A stretch of DNA of 64,000 bases from Uliginosibacterium sp. (GCA_016718265.1 JADKDZ010000002.1:1-64000), one strand, 5' to 3'; numbered from the stretch's first letter, positions 28,606 to 38,123 are shown. Notes: generated by a model from the letters alone, not told the origin. Translations and numbers: made by a program.

Positions 28606-29154
28606 ATGAACAAGGCATTCGTAAAAGATTCTGAGGCCGAGGAAGACGAACTGGAGGCCTTGGCGCCGGCGGTTCCGGCAGGCGCCAAGTACTACATTAC
28701 ACGCAGCGGATTCCAGATTCTCAAGGAGGAGCTGGATCGTCTGGTGCGCGTCGAGCGCCCCGAGGTGGTCTCTGTCGTGTCGTGGGCTGCCTCCAATGGT
28801 GATCGATCGGAAAATGGCGATTACATCTACGGCAAGCGCCGCCTGCGGGAGATCGACCGCCGCATCCGGTTTCTGATCAAGCGGCTGGAAGCCGCAACGG
28901 TCGTGGATCCGTGCGAGCAGGAGAATCTGGAGCAGGTCTTTTTCGGCGCTACGGTGACGGTCTGTGATGCGGAGGGTGAAGAGGCGACCTACCAGATTGT
29001 TGGCGTCGATGAGGCGAATGCGTCGGACGGCCGGATCAGTTGGGTGTCGCCGCTCGCGAAGGCCCTGCTCAAGGCGCGGCTGGGCGATACCGTGCGCTTC
29101 ATGAGTCCCAGCGGTTTGCGCGAACTCGATATCGCCGATATCCAGTACCGCTAA
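28606..29154 (+). CDS. greB: Transcription elongation factor GreB
   Basis: A 182-residue Gre factor that enters the RNA polymerase secondary channel and stimulates transcript cleavage in backtracked complexes. The coiled-coil tip carries the essential acidic pair in SNGDRSENGDYIYGK, and the basic patch RRLREIDRRIRFLIKRLE marks GreB rather than GreA. The C-terminal FKBP-like domain has ISWVSPLAKALLKARLGD. A variable acidic extension (EAEEDELEA) precedes the coiled coil. Confidence 0.94.
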   Translation: MNKAFVKDSEAEEDELEALAPAVPAGAKYYITRSGFQILKEELDRLVRVERPEVVSVVSWAASNGDRSENGDYIYGKRRLREIDRRIRFLIKRLEAATVVDPCEQENLEQVFFGATVTVCDAEGEEATYQIVGVDEANASDGRISWVSPLAKALLKARLGDTVRFMSPSGLRELDIADIQYR

Positions 29155-29159
29155 GCGCG

Positions 29160-30962
29160 TCAGCTGGCGGTGCGCTCGCGGCGGCGCAGCACGTTGGCGT
29201 GGCGTGGCAGTATAAAAATGAAGCGAGCGCCTGCATCCGGAACGGCTTCCGCCCATATTTGTCCGCCATGACGCTCGATGATGCGTCGCACCGAGGCCAG
29301 CCCGATCCCCGTCCCGCCGTAGCCCTGGTTGACGTGCAGCTGCTGAAAAGGCTGAAACAGCCGTTTGGCGTGTGCCATGTCAAAGCCGACGCCGTTATCC
29401 TCAAGCACATATTTCACTTGGGTGGCTTCCGGTTCGGCAGATAGGCTGATCTCGGCCGGGCGTCGAGACCGCGTGAACTTCCAGGCGTTGTTGAGCAGAT
29501 TGGTGAGCGCGTTGCGGAGCAAGGCTTCGTCGCCCTCCGCGAGGAGTTTCTCCGGGGAACGGAACTCGACCGCCCGTTCCGGGCTGGCAATGCGCAGTTC
29601 CTCGATGATTTCGCGGGAGATTTCGGCCAGATCAATCGTCTGATGCTTGAGCGGGGCGCGTGACACGTTTGCCAGGCTCAAGAGTTCGTCGATCAGATCG
29701 CCCATGCGCAGGCTGGCGCGATAGATGCGATCCAGATAGTCCTGCCCCTGGGTATCGAGCTGGTCGAGGTGATCATCCTTGAGTGCATGGGCAAAGCCAT
29801 TGATGGCGCGGAGCGGCGCGCGCAGATCGTGCGACACCGAGTAGCTGAAGGCCATCAGCTCGCGGTTAGAGAGTTCGAGCTCGGCGGTGCGCTGTCGCAC
29901 CCGCTCTTCCAGCGAAGTGTTGAGCTCCCGCAGCGCCTGTCGCGCCACTTCGCGGCGTCCGATGTCGTAGTGAATCAGCCAGCTCAACAGGCCCAGCATC
30001 AGGATCAGGATGATCGAGGCCAGCACCAGCCTTCGACGCATTTCAAAGAATTCGCTGTCTGCTACCGCTTGCGAGCGGGACGTCCCGACGATCAGCGGGA
30101 ATTCGCGCAATTTGCTAAACGCCCCGATGTGCGCGTCGCCGTCAATGCTCAGCGTTGTCCGCGTGATACCAGAGCGAATCAGCTCCAGGCCCACAAGCCT
30201 TGATGCCGGCGCTACCGCTTTGCCAATCGCGTCGTGGCTCGCGGGGAAGCTCATCAGATGCTTGCCAGTGGCGTCGAGCAAGTGAATCTTGTCGTCTGGC
30301 GTCAGCCGGATATCCTGATAAAAGGCTTCAATGTAATCAAGGTTCAGTAGCGCCAGGACGCTGCCAGGCGCGTCCGTTTGCGAGGCGCGGAACCCGAGAT
30401 GAATCGGCAGAAACCACTTTCCGCCGGGGTCGCGGATCGGGCTGAGCACCTGAAAGGGAAGGCTTGGCGCATGATCAAGCGAGCTTGGCTTGGGTGGCAT
30501 CAGGCTTTGTGGTGTGCCGGGTTGCCGAACGATGATCGCTTCTCTGGCGCCAGCAGGCTGTATGGCCAGAACGGCGAGTTGCGCATGTTCGGCGACGAGG
30601 CGCGATGCTATTTCCCGCAACGCGCGCGTTTGCGTGGCGGCCGGCAGGCTGTGGGTCTGGTAAGCGTCGTTGCGCAGCGCCGACATGGCCAGATTCGTCT
30701 CGCTGAGCGCGCGCGAGATGTACTCCTGCAATGTTCGCGTGAGGCTGGAGAGCTGAATGGCCTGGGCGTGATCTTGCCGGACGCGATCTTGCTGGATGAG
30801 CATTGCGCTGCCGCAAACGATCAGCGCTGACACCAGGATGTAAATCCCGATGATGTACCGGGTGATGCGGGCATGGCTGCGAGGTGAGCCCGAACGCTGC
30901 GGCGGCTTGCTGTGCGAGGGCGGTAGGAGGGATTCGTCGCTGGTGGGTCGAAAGGTCGTCAC
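29160..30962 (-). CDS. Membrane sensor histidine kinase with extracytoplasmic Cache-like domain
   Basis: A 600-residue kinase with a GTG start at 30962. Helix 1 is at about 35-58, a roughly 250-residue periplasmic PDC/dCache-like sensor follows, and helix 2 is at about 310-333. There is no clear HAMP but a coiled coil. HisKA has the phospho-acceptor in FSYSVSHDLRAPLRAINGF, and HATPase_c has NALTNLLNNAWKFT, DNGVGFDM and GTGIGLASVRRIIERHGG. This resembles phytochrome-like or sensory-box kinases. No response regulator is next to it; greB is convergent and htpG divergent. Confidence 0.9.
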   Translation of the reverse strand: MTTFRPTSDESLLPPSHSKPPQRSGSPRSHARITRYIIGIYILVSALIVCGSAMLIQQDRVRQDHAQAIQLSSLTRTLQEYISRALSETNLAMSALRNDAYQTHSLPAATQTRALREIASRLVAEHAQLAVLAIQPAGAREAIIVRQPGTPQSLMPPKPSSLDHAPSLPFQVLSPIRDPGGKWFLPIHLGFRASQTDAPGSVLALLNLDYIEAFYQDIRLTPDDKIHLLDATGKHLMSFPASHDAIGKAVAPASRLVGLELIRSGITRTTLSIDGDAHIGAFSKLREFPLIVGTSRSQAVADSEFFEMRRRLVLASIILILMLGLLSWLIHYDIGRREVARQALRELNTSLEERVRQRTAELELSNRELMAFSYSVSHDLRAPLRAINGFAHALKDDHLDQLDTQGQDYLDRIYRASLRMGDLIDELLSLANVSRAPLKHQTIDLAEISREIIEELRIASPERAVEFRSPEKLLAEGDEALLRNALTNLLNNAWKFTRSRRPAEISLSAEPEATQVKYVLEDNGVGFDMAHAKRLFQPFQQLHVNQGYGGTGIGLASVRRIIERHGGQIWAEAVPDAGARFIFILPRHANVLRRRERTAS

Positions 30963-31073
30963 GTGCGGGTCTTTTGATGATCAGCGGGCAATGGAGAGGT
31001 GGACTTGAAATCGACGCCGGTTACCACAACATCAGGCGATGCTAACAAAGACCTTTTGTGGAGGATACCAAGC

Positions 31074-32996
31074 ATGACTGAACGGCCAGAACTCGCCGCC
31101 GAAAAGCGCGGCTTTCAAGCCGAGGTGAAGCAACTGCTTCACCTGATGATCCATTCTCTGTACTCGAACCGCGAGATTTTCCTGCGCGAACTGGTGTCAA
31201 ATGCCTCGGATGCCTGCGATAAACTGCGCTTTGAAGCACTGGATAACGGCGCGCTGTTTGAAAGCGACAGCGAGCTGAAGATCCGGGTGAACTTCGACAA
31301 GGCTTCTCGCACGGTGACCATCTCCGACAATGGCGTCGGCATGAGTCGCGACGAAATCATCAGCCACCTCGGCACCATCGCCAAATCTGGCACCAAGGAA
31401 TTCTTCTCCCGCCTGTCGGGCGACAAGCAGAAAGACGCCAACCTGATCGGCCAGTTCGGCGTAGGCTTTTACTCGGCCTTTATCGTGGCCGACAAGGTGA
31501 CGGTGATGAGCCGCCGGGCGGGCCTTGGGGCGGATGCCGGGGTGAAGTGGGAATGCTCGATGGCGGGCGACGAAGCCGGTGAATACACCGTCGAGCCCTA
31601 CACCAAGGCGCTGCGCGGGACTGACATCGTCCTGCACCTGCGCGAAGGCGAGGACGATCTGCTCTCCGGCTACAAGCTGCGCAGCATCATCCGCAAGTAT
31701 TCCGACCATATTGTTCAGCCCATCCTGATGCAGAAGGAAGAGTGGGACAAAGACAAGGCCGAGAACGTCCTCAAGGACGAAGAAGAGACCATCAACCAGG
31801 CCAATGCGCTGTGGACGCGTGCCAAGAACGACATCACAGACGACGAATACAAGGCCTTCTACAAGCACGTCTCGCACGATTTCGAAGACCCGACTGCGTG
31901 GAGCCACGCCAAGGTCGAAGGTCGCCACGAATACACACAGCTGCTCTACATCCCCAAGCGCGCGCCGTTTGATCTGTGGGACCGCAACCCGCGCCACGGC
32001 CTGAAGCTCTATGTACGCCGTGTCTTCATCATGGACGATGCCGAGAAGTTGCTGCCGCATTACCTGCGCTTCGTGCGTGGCGTGGTGGATTCGGCCGATC
32101 TGCCGCTCAACGTTTCCCGCGAGATCCTGCAGGAGAGCAAGGACGTCGACACCATTCGCGGCGGCTGTGCCAAGAAAGTGCTGAACCTGCTCGAAGACAT
32201 CGCCGAGAACCGCAAGGAGGACTACGCCGAATTCTGGCGTGAGTTCGGCCGTGTGCTCAAGGAAGGCCTGGGCGAAGACCACGCCAACAAGGACAAGCTC
32301 GCCAGCCTGATGCGCTTTGCCTCAACGCACACCGACACGGCGGATGAAGGCGTCTCGCTCAAGGACTACATCGGCCGCATGAAAGAAGGCCAGGAGAAGA
32401 TTTACTACGTCTCCGCCGAAAGCTTCAACGCCGCCAAGAACAGCCCGCACCTCGAAGTCTTCCGCAAGAAGGGCATCGAAGTCCTGCTGCTGTCTGACCG
32501 TATCGACGAGTGGGCGATCGGCTACCTCACCGAGTTCGAAGGCAAGTCCATCGTTTCCGTCGCCAAGGGCGACCTCGATCTGGGCAAACTGGAAGACGAA
32601 GAAGAGAAGAAGAAGGTCGAAGAGCAGGCTGAAGAGTTCAAGCCCTTGCTGGAGAAGATCAAGACCAGCCTGGGCGAGCGCGTGAAGGACGTGCGCGTCA
32701 CGCACCGCCTCACCGACAGCCCGGCTTGTCTGGTTGTGGAAGCGCATGACATGGCCGCCAATCTGGCGCGCATGCTCAAGGCTGCAGGCCAGAATGTGCC
32801 CAGCTCGGCACCTATCCTTGAGATCAACCCCGGGCATCCGGTGGTGACGCGGCTCAAGACCGAGGATGCCAAGTTTGACGACTGGGCCAATGTGCTCTTC
32901 GACCAGGCTTTGCTGGCCGAAGGCGGCACGCTCGACGACCCCGCAACCTTCATCAAGCGCATGAACCAGCTCATGCTGGACATGGCGGCGAAGTAA
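31074..32996 (+). CDS. htpG: Chaperone protein HtpG (Hsp90)
   Basis: A 640-residue bacterial Hsp90. The N-terminal ATPase domain has LVSNASDACDKLRFEAL, ISDNGVGMSRDE and IGQFGVGFYSAFI. The middle domain contains YVRRVFIMDD and LPLNVSREILQESKD, and the C-terminal dimerisation domain follows (EINPGHPVVTRL). ATG 31074 follows TGGAGGATACC and gives the normal N-terminus; the longer frame to 30999 is not used. It ends in a strong terminator. Confidence 0.97.
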   Translation: MTERPELAAEKRGFQAEVKQLLHLMIHSLYSNREIFLRELVSNASDACDKLRFEALDNGALFESDSELKIRVNFDKASRTVTISDNGVGMSRDEIISHLGTIAKSGTKEFFSRLSGDKQKDANLIGQFGVGFYSAFIVADKVTVMSRRAGLGADAGVKWECSMAGDEAGEYTVEPYTKALRGTDIVLHLREGEDDLLSGYKLRSIIRKYSDHIVQPILMQKEEWDKDKAENVLKDEEETINQANALWTRAKNDITDDEYKAFYKHVSHDFEDPTAWSHAKVEGRHEYTQLLYIPKRAPFDLWDRNPRHGLKLYVRRVFIMDDAEKLLPHYLRFVRGVVDSADLPLNVSREILQESKDVDTIRGGCAKKVLNLLEDIAENRKEDYAEFWREFGRVLKEGLGEDHANKDKLASLMRFASTHTDTADEGVSLKDYIGRMKEGQEKIYYVSAESFNAAKNSPHLEVFRKKGIEVLLLSDRIDEWAIGYLTEFEGKSIVSVAKGDLDLGKLEDEEEKKKVEEQAEEFKPLLEKIKTSLGERVKDVRVTHRLTDSPACLVVEAHDMAANLARMLKAAGQNVPSSAPILEINPGHPVVTRLKTEDAKFDDWANVLFDQALLAEGGTLDDPATFIKRMNQLMLDMAAK

Positions 32997-33014
32997 GTCT
33001 CGCAAGTCAGAAGC

Positions 33015-33050
33015 AATAAAGGGCCGCAGATCGTGCGGCCCTTTATTTTA
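33015..33050 (+). terminator. Intrinsic terminator of htpG
   Basis: AATAAAGGGCCGCA / TGCGGCCCTTTATT forms a 14-bp stem with a 5-base loop, followed by further T residues. It lies 19 bases after the stop. The symmetric A/T flanks could also stop minus-strand transcripts. Confidence 0.88.
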
Positions 33051-33153
33051 GGGTGCTTGGAGAGGCGCTTCAGATGGACTTCTTGAGCACATCTGGCAGT
33101 GGCGACGCACTGGTAAAGGCGCTTACGTATGGCCGCCAGAAGAAGCCCACGCC

Positions 33154-33170
33154 GTGCGGCTCTCCGGGCA
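33154..33170. repeat. Partial REP-like arm
   Basis: GTGCGGCTCTCCGGGCA repeats the 3' arm of the palindrome at 5842-5878. The matching 5' arm is weak here (around 33130-33145). Confidence 0.35.
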
Positions 33171-33187
33171 GGTATTCAAACGCAAGC

Positions 33188-34420
33188 TCAGAAAAGCTCA
33201 ATGCTGCCGTTTTTCTGCGCAGACTCGGCAATGTCGAGACGGTTCGCGCCGCGCGCCTGCTGTGCGTCCTCCAGCAATGTCTGCAGCAGCTGGTTGCGGC
33301 GGGTGATGCGGGTGACGCCATCGCGCTCTTCGCTATCGCGGTGCAGATCAAAGAAGCCGGCGCTGAAGCGTGACATCGAGTCCGTGTGGTCATGCAGGCG
33401 GTCGAGCAGTTGCGAGACGAGATCCTCGAACTGCAAGGACAGGATGTCTTGCATGATGATGGCCCGGATCGACTCCGAAATGTCGTTGATGCGTTCCGAA
33501 TGCATCCGGGCGCGTGCGGCGCGTTCGCTGATTTCGTCCGTCATGGCGATGACATGCGATTCGGACTCCCGCACGTGAGCAATATCGGTAGACGAGGTCA
33601 CGGCTACCACGGCGCCCACCTCGTCGATGATCTCCTGAATCCCTTGCAGGCGGCCGCTGATCTGCTCGCTGAATTTTTCGGTACGCTGCGCGAGTTTACG
33701 CACTTCATCGGCAACTACTGCGAAGCCGCGTCCCGCCTCGCCTGCGCGTGCAGATTCGATGGCAGCATTGAGCGCGAGCAACTCGGTCTGCTTGTTGATC
33801 TGGCCCACCTCACCAATCATGCCGTTGACCGCTTCTACATTCGTCCGCATGGCGTCGAAGCGCGTGGAGATATGCTGGCCACTGGTCTTGAGGTATTCCA
33901 CAGTCTCAACAAACTTGTGAATCGCCGCCTTCGCCTCGCCAGCAAAGTTCCGCTTGCCCGACTCCTGTCCGGTCAGCATCTCTTCCGAGGCCAGAGTGAC
34001 CAGCTCGTCGACCAGACCACGCAAGGCGCGTTTCTGCGACCCCGACTTATGCGCAGGGCTACCTTCGTCTGAGAGGCCCTCGCGCAGGTCCTGCACAGCA
34101 TTTGCAACGATCTCTCGCACGCGATCCAGTGATTTTCCCAGCGTGGCGTACTGCACACCGCTGTTACCCGCGATCGCTGCGCAGAGCTCATCGTAGCGGC
34201 GGACGCTATCGTTGATGCGCCGATGGTTAGCCGACGCCGCCTCGCGTGCGCGGTTGCGGGCCTTGAAACTCAGCACCAGCGCCGCACAGATCGCAAGCGC
34301 AGCCAACACGGCAGCAAGGCTCATCGCCCACGACGGCGCCCGCAGCATGTGCCAGACAGGAATGCTCGCACAGCTCAGCAGGGCCGCCAGACTTGCCAGG
34401 TCATCTGCACGCAGACGCAT
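33188..34420 (-). CDS. Methyl-accepting chemotaxis protein without a periplasmic domain
   Basis: A 410-residue chemoreceptor-like protein. Two adjacent hydrophobic segments (about 8-25 and 31-52) leave no room for a ligand-binding domain, so it would sense from the cytoplasm or membrane. The signalling hairpin tip is clear (NKQTELLALNAAIESARAGE, then GRGFAVVADEVRKLAQRT). The C-terminus continues about 150 residues past the hairpin with SLQFEDLVSQLLDRL, which is often seen in receptors of this short type. No other chemotaxis gene is adjacent; the che operon is 13 kb away. Confidence 0.9.
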   Translation of the reverse strand: MRLRADDLASLAALLSCASIPVWHMLRAPSWAMSLAAVLAALAICAALVLSFKARNRAREAASANHRRINDSVRRYDELCAAIAGNSGVQYATLGKSLDRVREIVANAVQDLREGLSDEGSPAHKSGSQKRALRGLVDELVTLASEEMLTGQESGKRNFAGEAKAAIHKFVETVEYLKTSGQHISTRFDAMRTNVEAVNGMIGEVGQINKQTELLALNAAIESARAGEAGRGFAVVADEVRKLAQRTEKFSEQISGRLQGIQEIIDEVGAVVAVTSSTDIAHVRESESHVIAMTDEISERAARARMHSERINDISESIRAIIMQDILSLQFEDLVSQLLDRLHDHTDSMSRFSAGFFDLHRDSEERDGVTRITRRNQLLQTLLEDAQQARGANRLDIAESAQKNGSIELF

Positions 34421-34590
34421 ACGCCTCCCTCAATGGTTCGCCACGGTATCCCTATTACGGCTTGCTGGAAGCAGGCTTGAGGCATCGTTGCACGTATGGG
34501 GCGCAAGCGCCAAAGTGCCTGCGAGATTGTGCCTGTCAGTCCGCCACCCGCTATCTGAACGGTACAAGTAGCGCTCGAAACGCGCACGCG

Positions 34591-35238
34591 TTACGCGGTT
34601 TTTGTTCCGCAATCTCCGCAAAACTTGGCGTTGGCAGCGAGTTTTGTGCCGCACTGGGTGCAATGCTTTTCCGTTTTGATCTGCTGGCCGCATTCCGGGC
34701 AGAATTTCTGCGCGCCCTTGAGCGGCGCGTGGCAGTGCGGGCAGGCGGCAGAGATACCTTGGCGCCAGTTCTCTTCCTTGAGCAAGGCGCGGTCTTCCTC
34801 AGCGACTTTCGAGTGCGCCCAGATTTCTTCGACGGTGCGGCTGGCTTGAGCGGCCGCCATTTCGACGCCGAGATCGGGTGCGCATTGTTTGCACAGGCCC
34901 TTGCCGTCGTTCCAGCACGCCGCTTTGCAGACCCAGCCCTGGCAGCGCGGGCACTGGATGAAATCCGGCTTCAGCTCGGTCATTGCGTTCTGGAAGGCCT
35001 CGTCATGCGCTTTTTCCCAGGTGGCTGAGCGTGCGCGCTCTCCCAAACTGGCTGCGCTGCCAAAAATGCCGCCGAACAGGCTGCTGGCGGCGTCCAGCAC
35101 GTTTGTGACCGCACCCAGTGCCGAGCCCTGAAACGCCGTGCGATGCCCCGTGCCGCAACGGTCGCAGAAAAACTCAAACTGGAAGCCCTGATTCGTGCTG
35201 TGGTCGGTGTAATTGCGAGTGAACAGGATTTTGGCCAT
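34591..35238 (-). CDS. Zinc-ribbon protein with SPFH-associated type double ribbon
   Basis: A 215-residue cytosolic protein dominated by zinc ribbons: FFCDRCGTGHRT near residue 25, CPRCQGWVCKAACW and CKQCAP centrally, then CPHCHAPLK, CPECGQQ, CTQCGT and CGDCGT at the C-terminus. At least three four-cysteine sites can be formed. The middle has a Gly/Ala-rich segment. ATG 35238 is preferred with GGAG upstream. Function unknown; similar proteins are widespread and annotated only as zinc-ribbon proteins. Confidence 0.8.
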   Translation of the reverse strand: MAKILFTRNYTDHSTNQGFQFEFFCDRCGTGHRTAFQGSALGAVTNVLDAASSLFGGIFGSAASLGERARSATWEKAHDEAFQNAMTELKPDFIQCPRCQGWVCKAACWNDGKGLCKQCAPDLGVEMAAAQASRTVEEIWAHSKVAEEDRALLKEENWRQGISAACPHCHAPLKGAQKFCPECGQQIKTEKHCTQCGTKLAANAKFCGDCGTKTA

Positions 35239-36208
35239 CTGCAAACTCCATGGTGCGTATAGGGGTATTGGGAGATTGTAACCACAAGCGACTCCAGCGC
35301 GCGATGACGATGGCCAAGGTGAACGGTGTCTTCGTCAGGAGCCGCATTCATGGCACGAATTCGGGCGATATGGCCAAGAGGCACTCCATGTGTGCGTCTG
35401 CAGCATGCCTGCATGAAGAAGTCCGTCGCGTATGGTTCAGCGCGTAGATAGGCTGCAGAGACCGTCCCTGAGCGGCTCTCAGGCAAGCATGTTTTGCGCT
35501 GCCTTTGTGCGGCCGAACAGGGCGGCGGTGAGGATGCTGGCGTTCAGGGCTGGCCGGAGGTTGGCGGGGTCGAGGGCGGCCGTGTTCATTGCAGGCTTAT
35601 CGGCAGTGCCGCGCGGGTGTCGTCGAAATAATCACAAAGACCGCAAGCGCTGCCAGCCGGGCTGCCAGTCTTGCCAGGGCATCTCTCGCTGATCCCGACG
35701 TATTCCTCGACCTATCCCTACGGCAACGCCGTGGGCCACAGCTTGTCGCTCTGTTGAAGCCGAAATTACGACCCGATGAATGCGAAAGGCATGATGGTGA
35801 TGCTACTGCGGCAAACCCCAGGTCAAATTGCTCGCAAAGAGGGGAGGGTAGGTAAACAAAGTAAAACCGCGACCAGCGAGCCGTAAGCGTGCGCAGGCAG
35901 ACAACCGCTCGTCGGATAGCTTCAAATATATTGTTTTTAAAGGTTTTTAAGTAAAACATAACGTCAAAAAAATGCCAGCTGGCGGCGAGACCAGAGGGGC
36001 GCGGGTTCCAACGTAACAGGGGTTTGCAATCGGTCGCGCTATAGCCTTCTGATTATGACTAAGTGCTAACCTGGTCGGCTGCCATGCCGCACTGCACCGA
36101 GATAGTGACGATGCGCGCCTATACAATTGGCACGCGCATGCAGCGAATGCCGCATGCGTTTCCGACAGACAGGAAACCCGATTTCCGCACTATGAAGTGG
36201 AGTTTTGC
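35239..36208. other. Long intergenic region holding a collapsed znuAB copy
   Basis: About 970 bases without an intact gene. It contains the znuAB relic at 35479-35640 and a REP-like core (GCGGCTCTCAGGCA, from 35472). The rest, 35700-36190, is lower in GC with short frames on both strands that I cannot support. The leader of the IPTL-CTERM gene lies at the right end. Confidence 0.45.
35479..35640 (-). pseudogene. Relic of znuAB: znuA tail joined to an internally deleted znuB
   Basis: On the minus strand, bases 35640-35590 encode FDDTRAALPISLQ-stop, matching the ZnuA C-terminus FDDTVAVLLKGLQ of the intact gene at 39103. Overlapping it, ATG 35589 opens a 36-codon frame reading MNTAALDPANLRPALNASIL. 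It then jumps to ALFGRTKAAQNMLA-stop at 35479. The first part equals the ZnuB start (MNTAALDPAILLPALL) and the last the ZnuB end (LSGRTKATQDMPA). About 220 codons are missing. The same 4-base ATGA overlap is kept, so this is a shrunken second copy of the znuA-znuB junction. Confidence 0.75.
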
Positions 36209-36805
36209 ATGTGGCTTAAAGAAAGAATCTTGAGGGATGGTCGCGGCGTCGCAGCGCTTGTATTGCTTCTTGCGGCAGGAGCAGCTCAGGCAGATCCCCC
36301 AACCATTGTGACGAGTTACAACCCGACCGAGGTTGTTGCAGGTGGGGTCTTCACGCAGACCTATACCTTGGCGAACCCCACCGGGCCTGACTCGACCGGT
36401 ATATCCATCTCGGGCCCCTTGTCGGCAGGTTTGGGTTTTGCCGATGACAATAGCACCGTGGTGACGACGACCTGCGGCGGGACCGCCGTTGTAAACGCCG
36501 GTCCTGGGCAGCCATCCTTGATGGTGACAGGGATGTCGCTCGCCACCGGGGCGACCTGTACCGTCTCCTTTCCTGTGAAGACCTACTACGCGATGCAAGC
36601 AGGTGCCGCTACGCCGAGACTCGAGTCGAGCACGGGTGATCGGCCGTCCAACTTTATTCCGGGCCCTGCCTTGACAGTACGCGCTGCACCGGTCGCCCCT
36701 TCGCCTGCCTCCCCGCAGTCCGTGCCCACCCTCGGCGAGTGGGGCATGATCGGGCTGGCGGGTCTGTTGGCCCTGCTGGGCGCGCGTCGGCTTCGCCGGG
36801 TTTAA
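36209..36805 (+). CDS. IPTL-CTERM sorting-signal protein
   Basis: A 198-residue secreted protein. The signal peptide is GVAALVLLLAAGAAQA. A beta-rich domain (about 30-140) resembles an isopeptide or DUF11-like repeat with TYTLANPTGPDSTGISISG. A Pro/Ala/Ser linker leads to the C-terminal tripartite signal (VPTLGEWGM motif, hydrophobic helix, ARRLRRV). IPTL-CTERM tails are processed by an exosortase (XrtH type), none of which is in this window. ATG 36209 has GTGGAG upstream. The last 88 bases are nearly identical to the end of the next gene. Confidence 0.85.
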   Translation: MWLKERILRDGRGVAALVLLLAAGAAQADPPTIVTSYNPTEVVAGGVFTQTYTLANPTGPDSTGISISGPLSAGLGFADDNSTVVTTTCGGTAVVNAGPGQPSLMVTGMSLATGATCTVSFPVKTYYAMQAGAATPRLESSTGDRPSNFIPGPALTVRAAPVAPSPASPQSVPTLGEWGMIGLAGLLALLGARRLRRV

Positions 36806-36990
36806 GGCGGATCCGGTGATTGAGCCCGATTGTGTCTGACCATTCTCATTCCATGCGCGGCGAAAGAGACGAAGCGCGAAGTGTCTGGCGAGAGCCGCAT
36901 TGAGGCCTGCAGCGCTGGATCAACCGCAGGTTTTGCAAATTGAATTTACATATCTCGGGGCGTGATGCTTCTTGAAACCAGGGGTTAAGT

Positions 36991-37494
36991 ATGTTGAAGC
37001 GGATAGTTGGGCCGGCGATGCGGCCGTCGTTGGTTGTGGCGGTCTTGGCGCTGATGAGCGCGGCGCATGCGCAAGTGGATGTTGTAACGAATGGCAGTTT
37101 TGAGTCCGGCTTGAGCGCGTGGACGTTTGGGGCGGCGCATTCCGGCGGAAATCCCGCGTGCAGCGCGAATGCGGCTGTGGCGGGTGGGACCGAAACACTG
37201 ACTGGTGCGGTGGCCTACGCGCCCACTGCGGGAACTCAAGTCGCCATGCTCGGTGCAAAAAGTTCTGGCCTTGCAGGCTTCGTAGTTAGTTCGCGTTGCG
37301 TGCTCTATCAGGATGTTGCGATTCCTGCCGGGGCAAAAACGGGCCGTTTGAATCTGAAATGGGCCGCCAAGTTTGCGAGTGCTCCGGATGCTGACCCGGG
37401 CAAACAGAAGAAATATCGATCCGTTGCGCTGTACTCCACCGATGGCGTGCCTCGGTTCGAGACTGAGCTCGGCGGCGCAGGCACGGGTTGGTAG
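36991..37494 (+). pseudogene. 5' part of a broken IPTL-CTERM protein
   Basis: An intact start (ATG 36991) with a signal peptide (LVVAVLALMSAAHAQ), then VDVVTNGSFESGLSAWTFG, typical of carbohydrate-binding or PEP-CTERM-like NGSFE domains. It ends at TAG 37491. The same frame continues after the stop with high GC at third positions (TETENSALVVTDSTLMFART) to about 37575, then must shift to join the frame that carries the rest. So it is one gene with a nonsense codon and a frameshift, or two sequencing errors. Downstream part: 37488-38123. Confidence 0.65.
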
Positions 37495-38123
37495 ACCGAA
37501 ACCGAAAACTCGGCTTTGGTGGTGACGGACTCGACATTGATGTTCGCGCGGACGGGCCTCGGCTCGGTGTTGATGAAGTGAAGTTCCTGGTGAATGCACC
37601 GCTTTCTATCAGCAGCCGGTTTGAGCCGGCAGTGATCGACGAGGGTGGGAATACCACGATCATCTATACGCTGACCAACCCGACCAGTCTGAACGCAACG
37701 GGTATCAACTTCAGGGCAACTGGAAGCGAGCCTGGGTGCTCCCCTGGGGGTCCAATCGAGCTGCGGGGAACCGCAGAGATGCACATTAAGGGTATCACAC
37801 CTTCGGCGGTGGGCAACTGGCGGCAGGGGCAGTCCTGCACGATTTCCTTCCCGGTGACTGCCAGCGTGGCGCGAATCATCCCCGGCGGTCGGCTGCCGCG
37901 GGTGGTGGCGAACATCGGGGTGCTCGAACCGCAATGGCCCAACGGTGGCGGGACAGAGTTGACCGTACGCGCCTTGGCGACGCCGGCAAGTCCGCCCCCC
38001 GCGGTGCCGGCAAGTCCGCCCCCCGGTACACCGCAGCCCGTGCCCACCCTCGGCGAGTGGGGCATGATCGGGCTGGCGGGTCTGCTGGCCTTGCTGGGCG
38101 CGCGTCGGCTTCGCCGGGTTTAA
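37488..38123 (+). pseudogene. 3' part of the broken gene with IPTL-CTERM tail
   Basis: The frame is open from TTG 37488, but the first 30 codons have poor third-position GC and are probably out of frame. Genuine coding starts near DEVKFLVNAPLS (about 37575). A domain like that of the neighbour follows (IIYTLTNPTSLNATGINF, SCTISFPVTASV), then a Pro-rich linker and the VPTLGEWGM/hydrophobic/Arg tail. The linker contains two exact 20-base repeats (37982-38001 and 38006-38025). The tail DNA differs at only about two positions from that of 36209-36805, pointing to gene conversion or recent duplication. Confidence 0.65.

Noticed and set aside
31197..32282. 361-codon minus-strand open frame
   Set aside because: Shadow of htpG.
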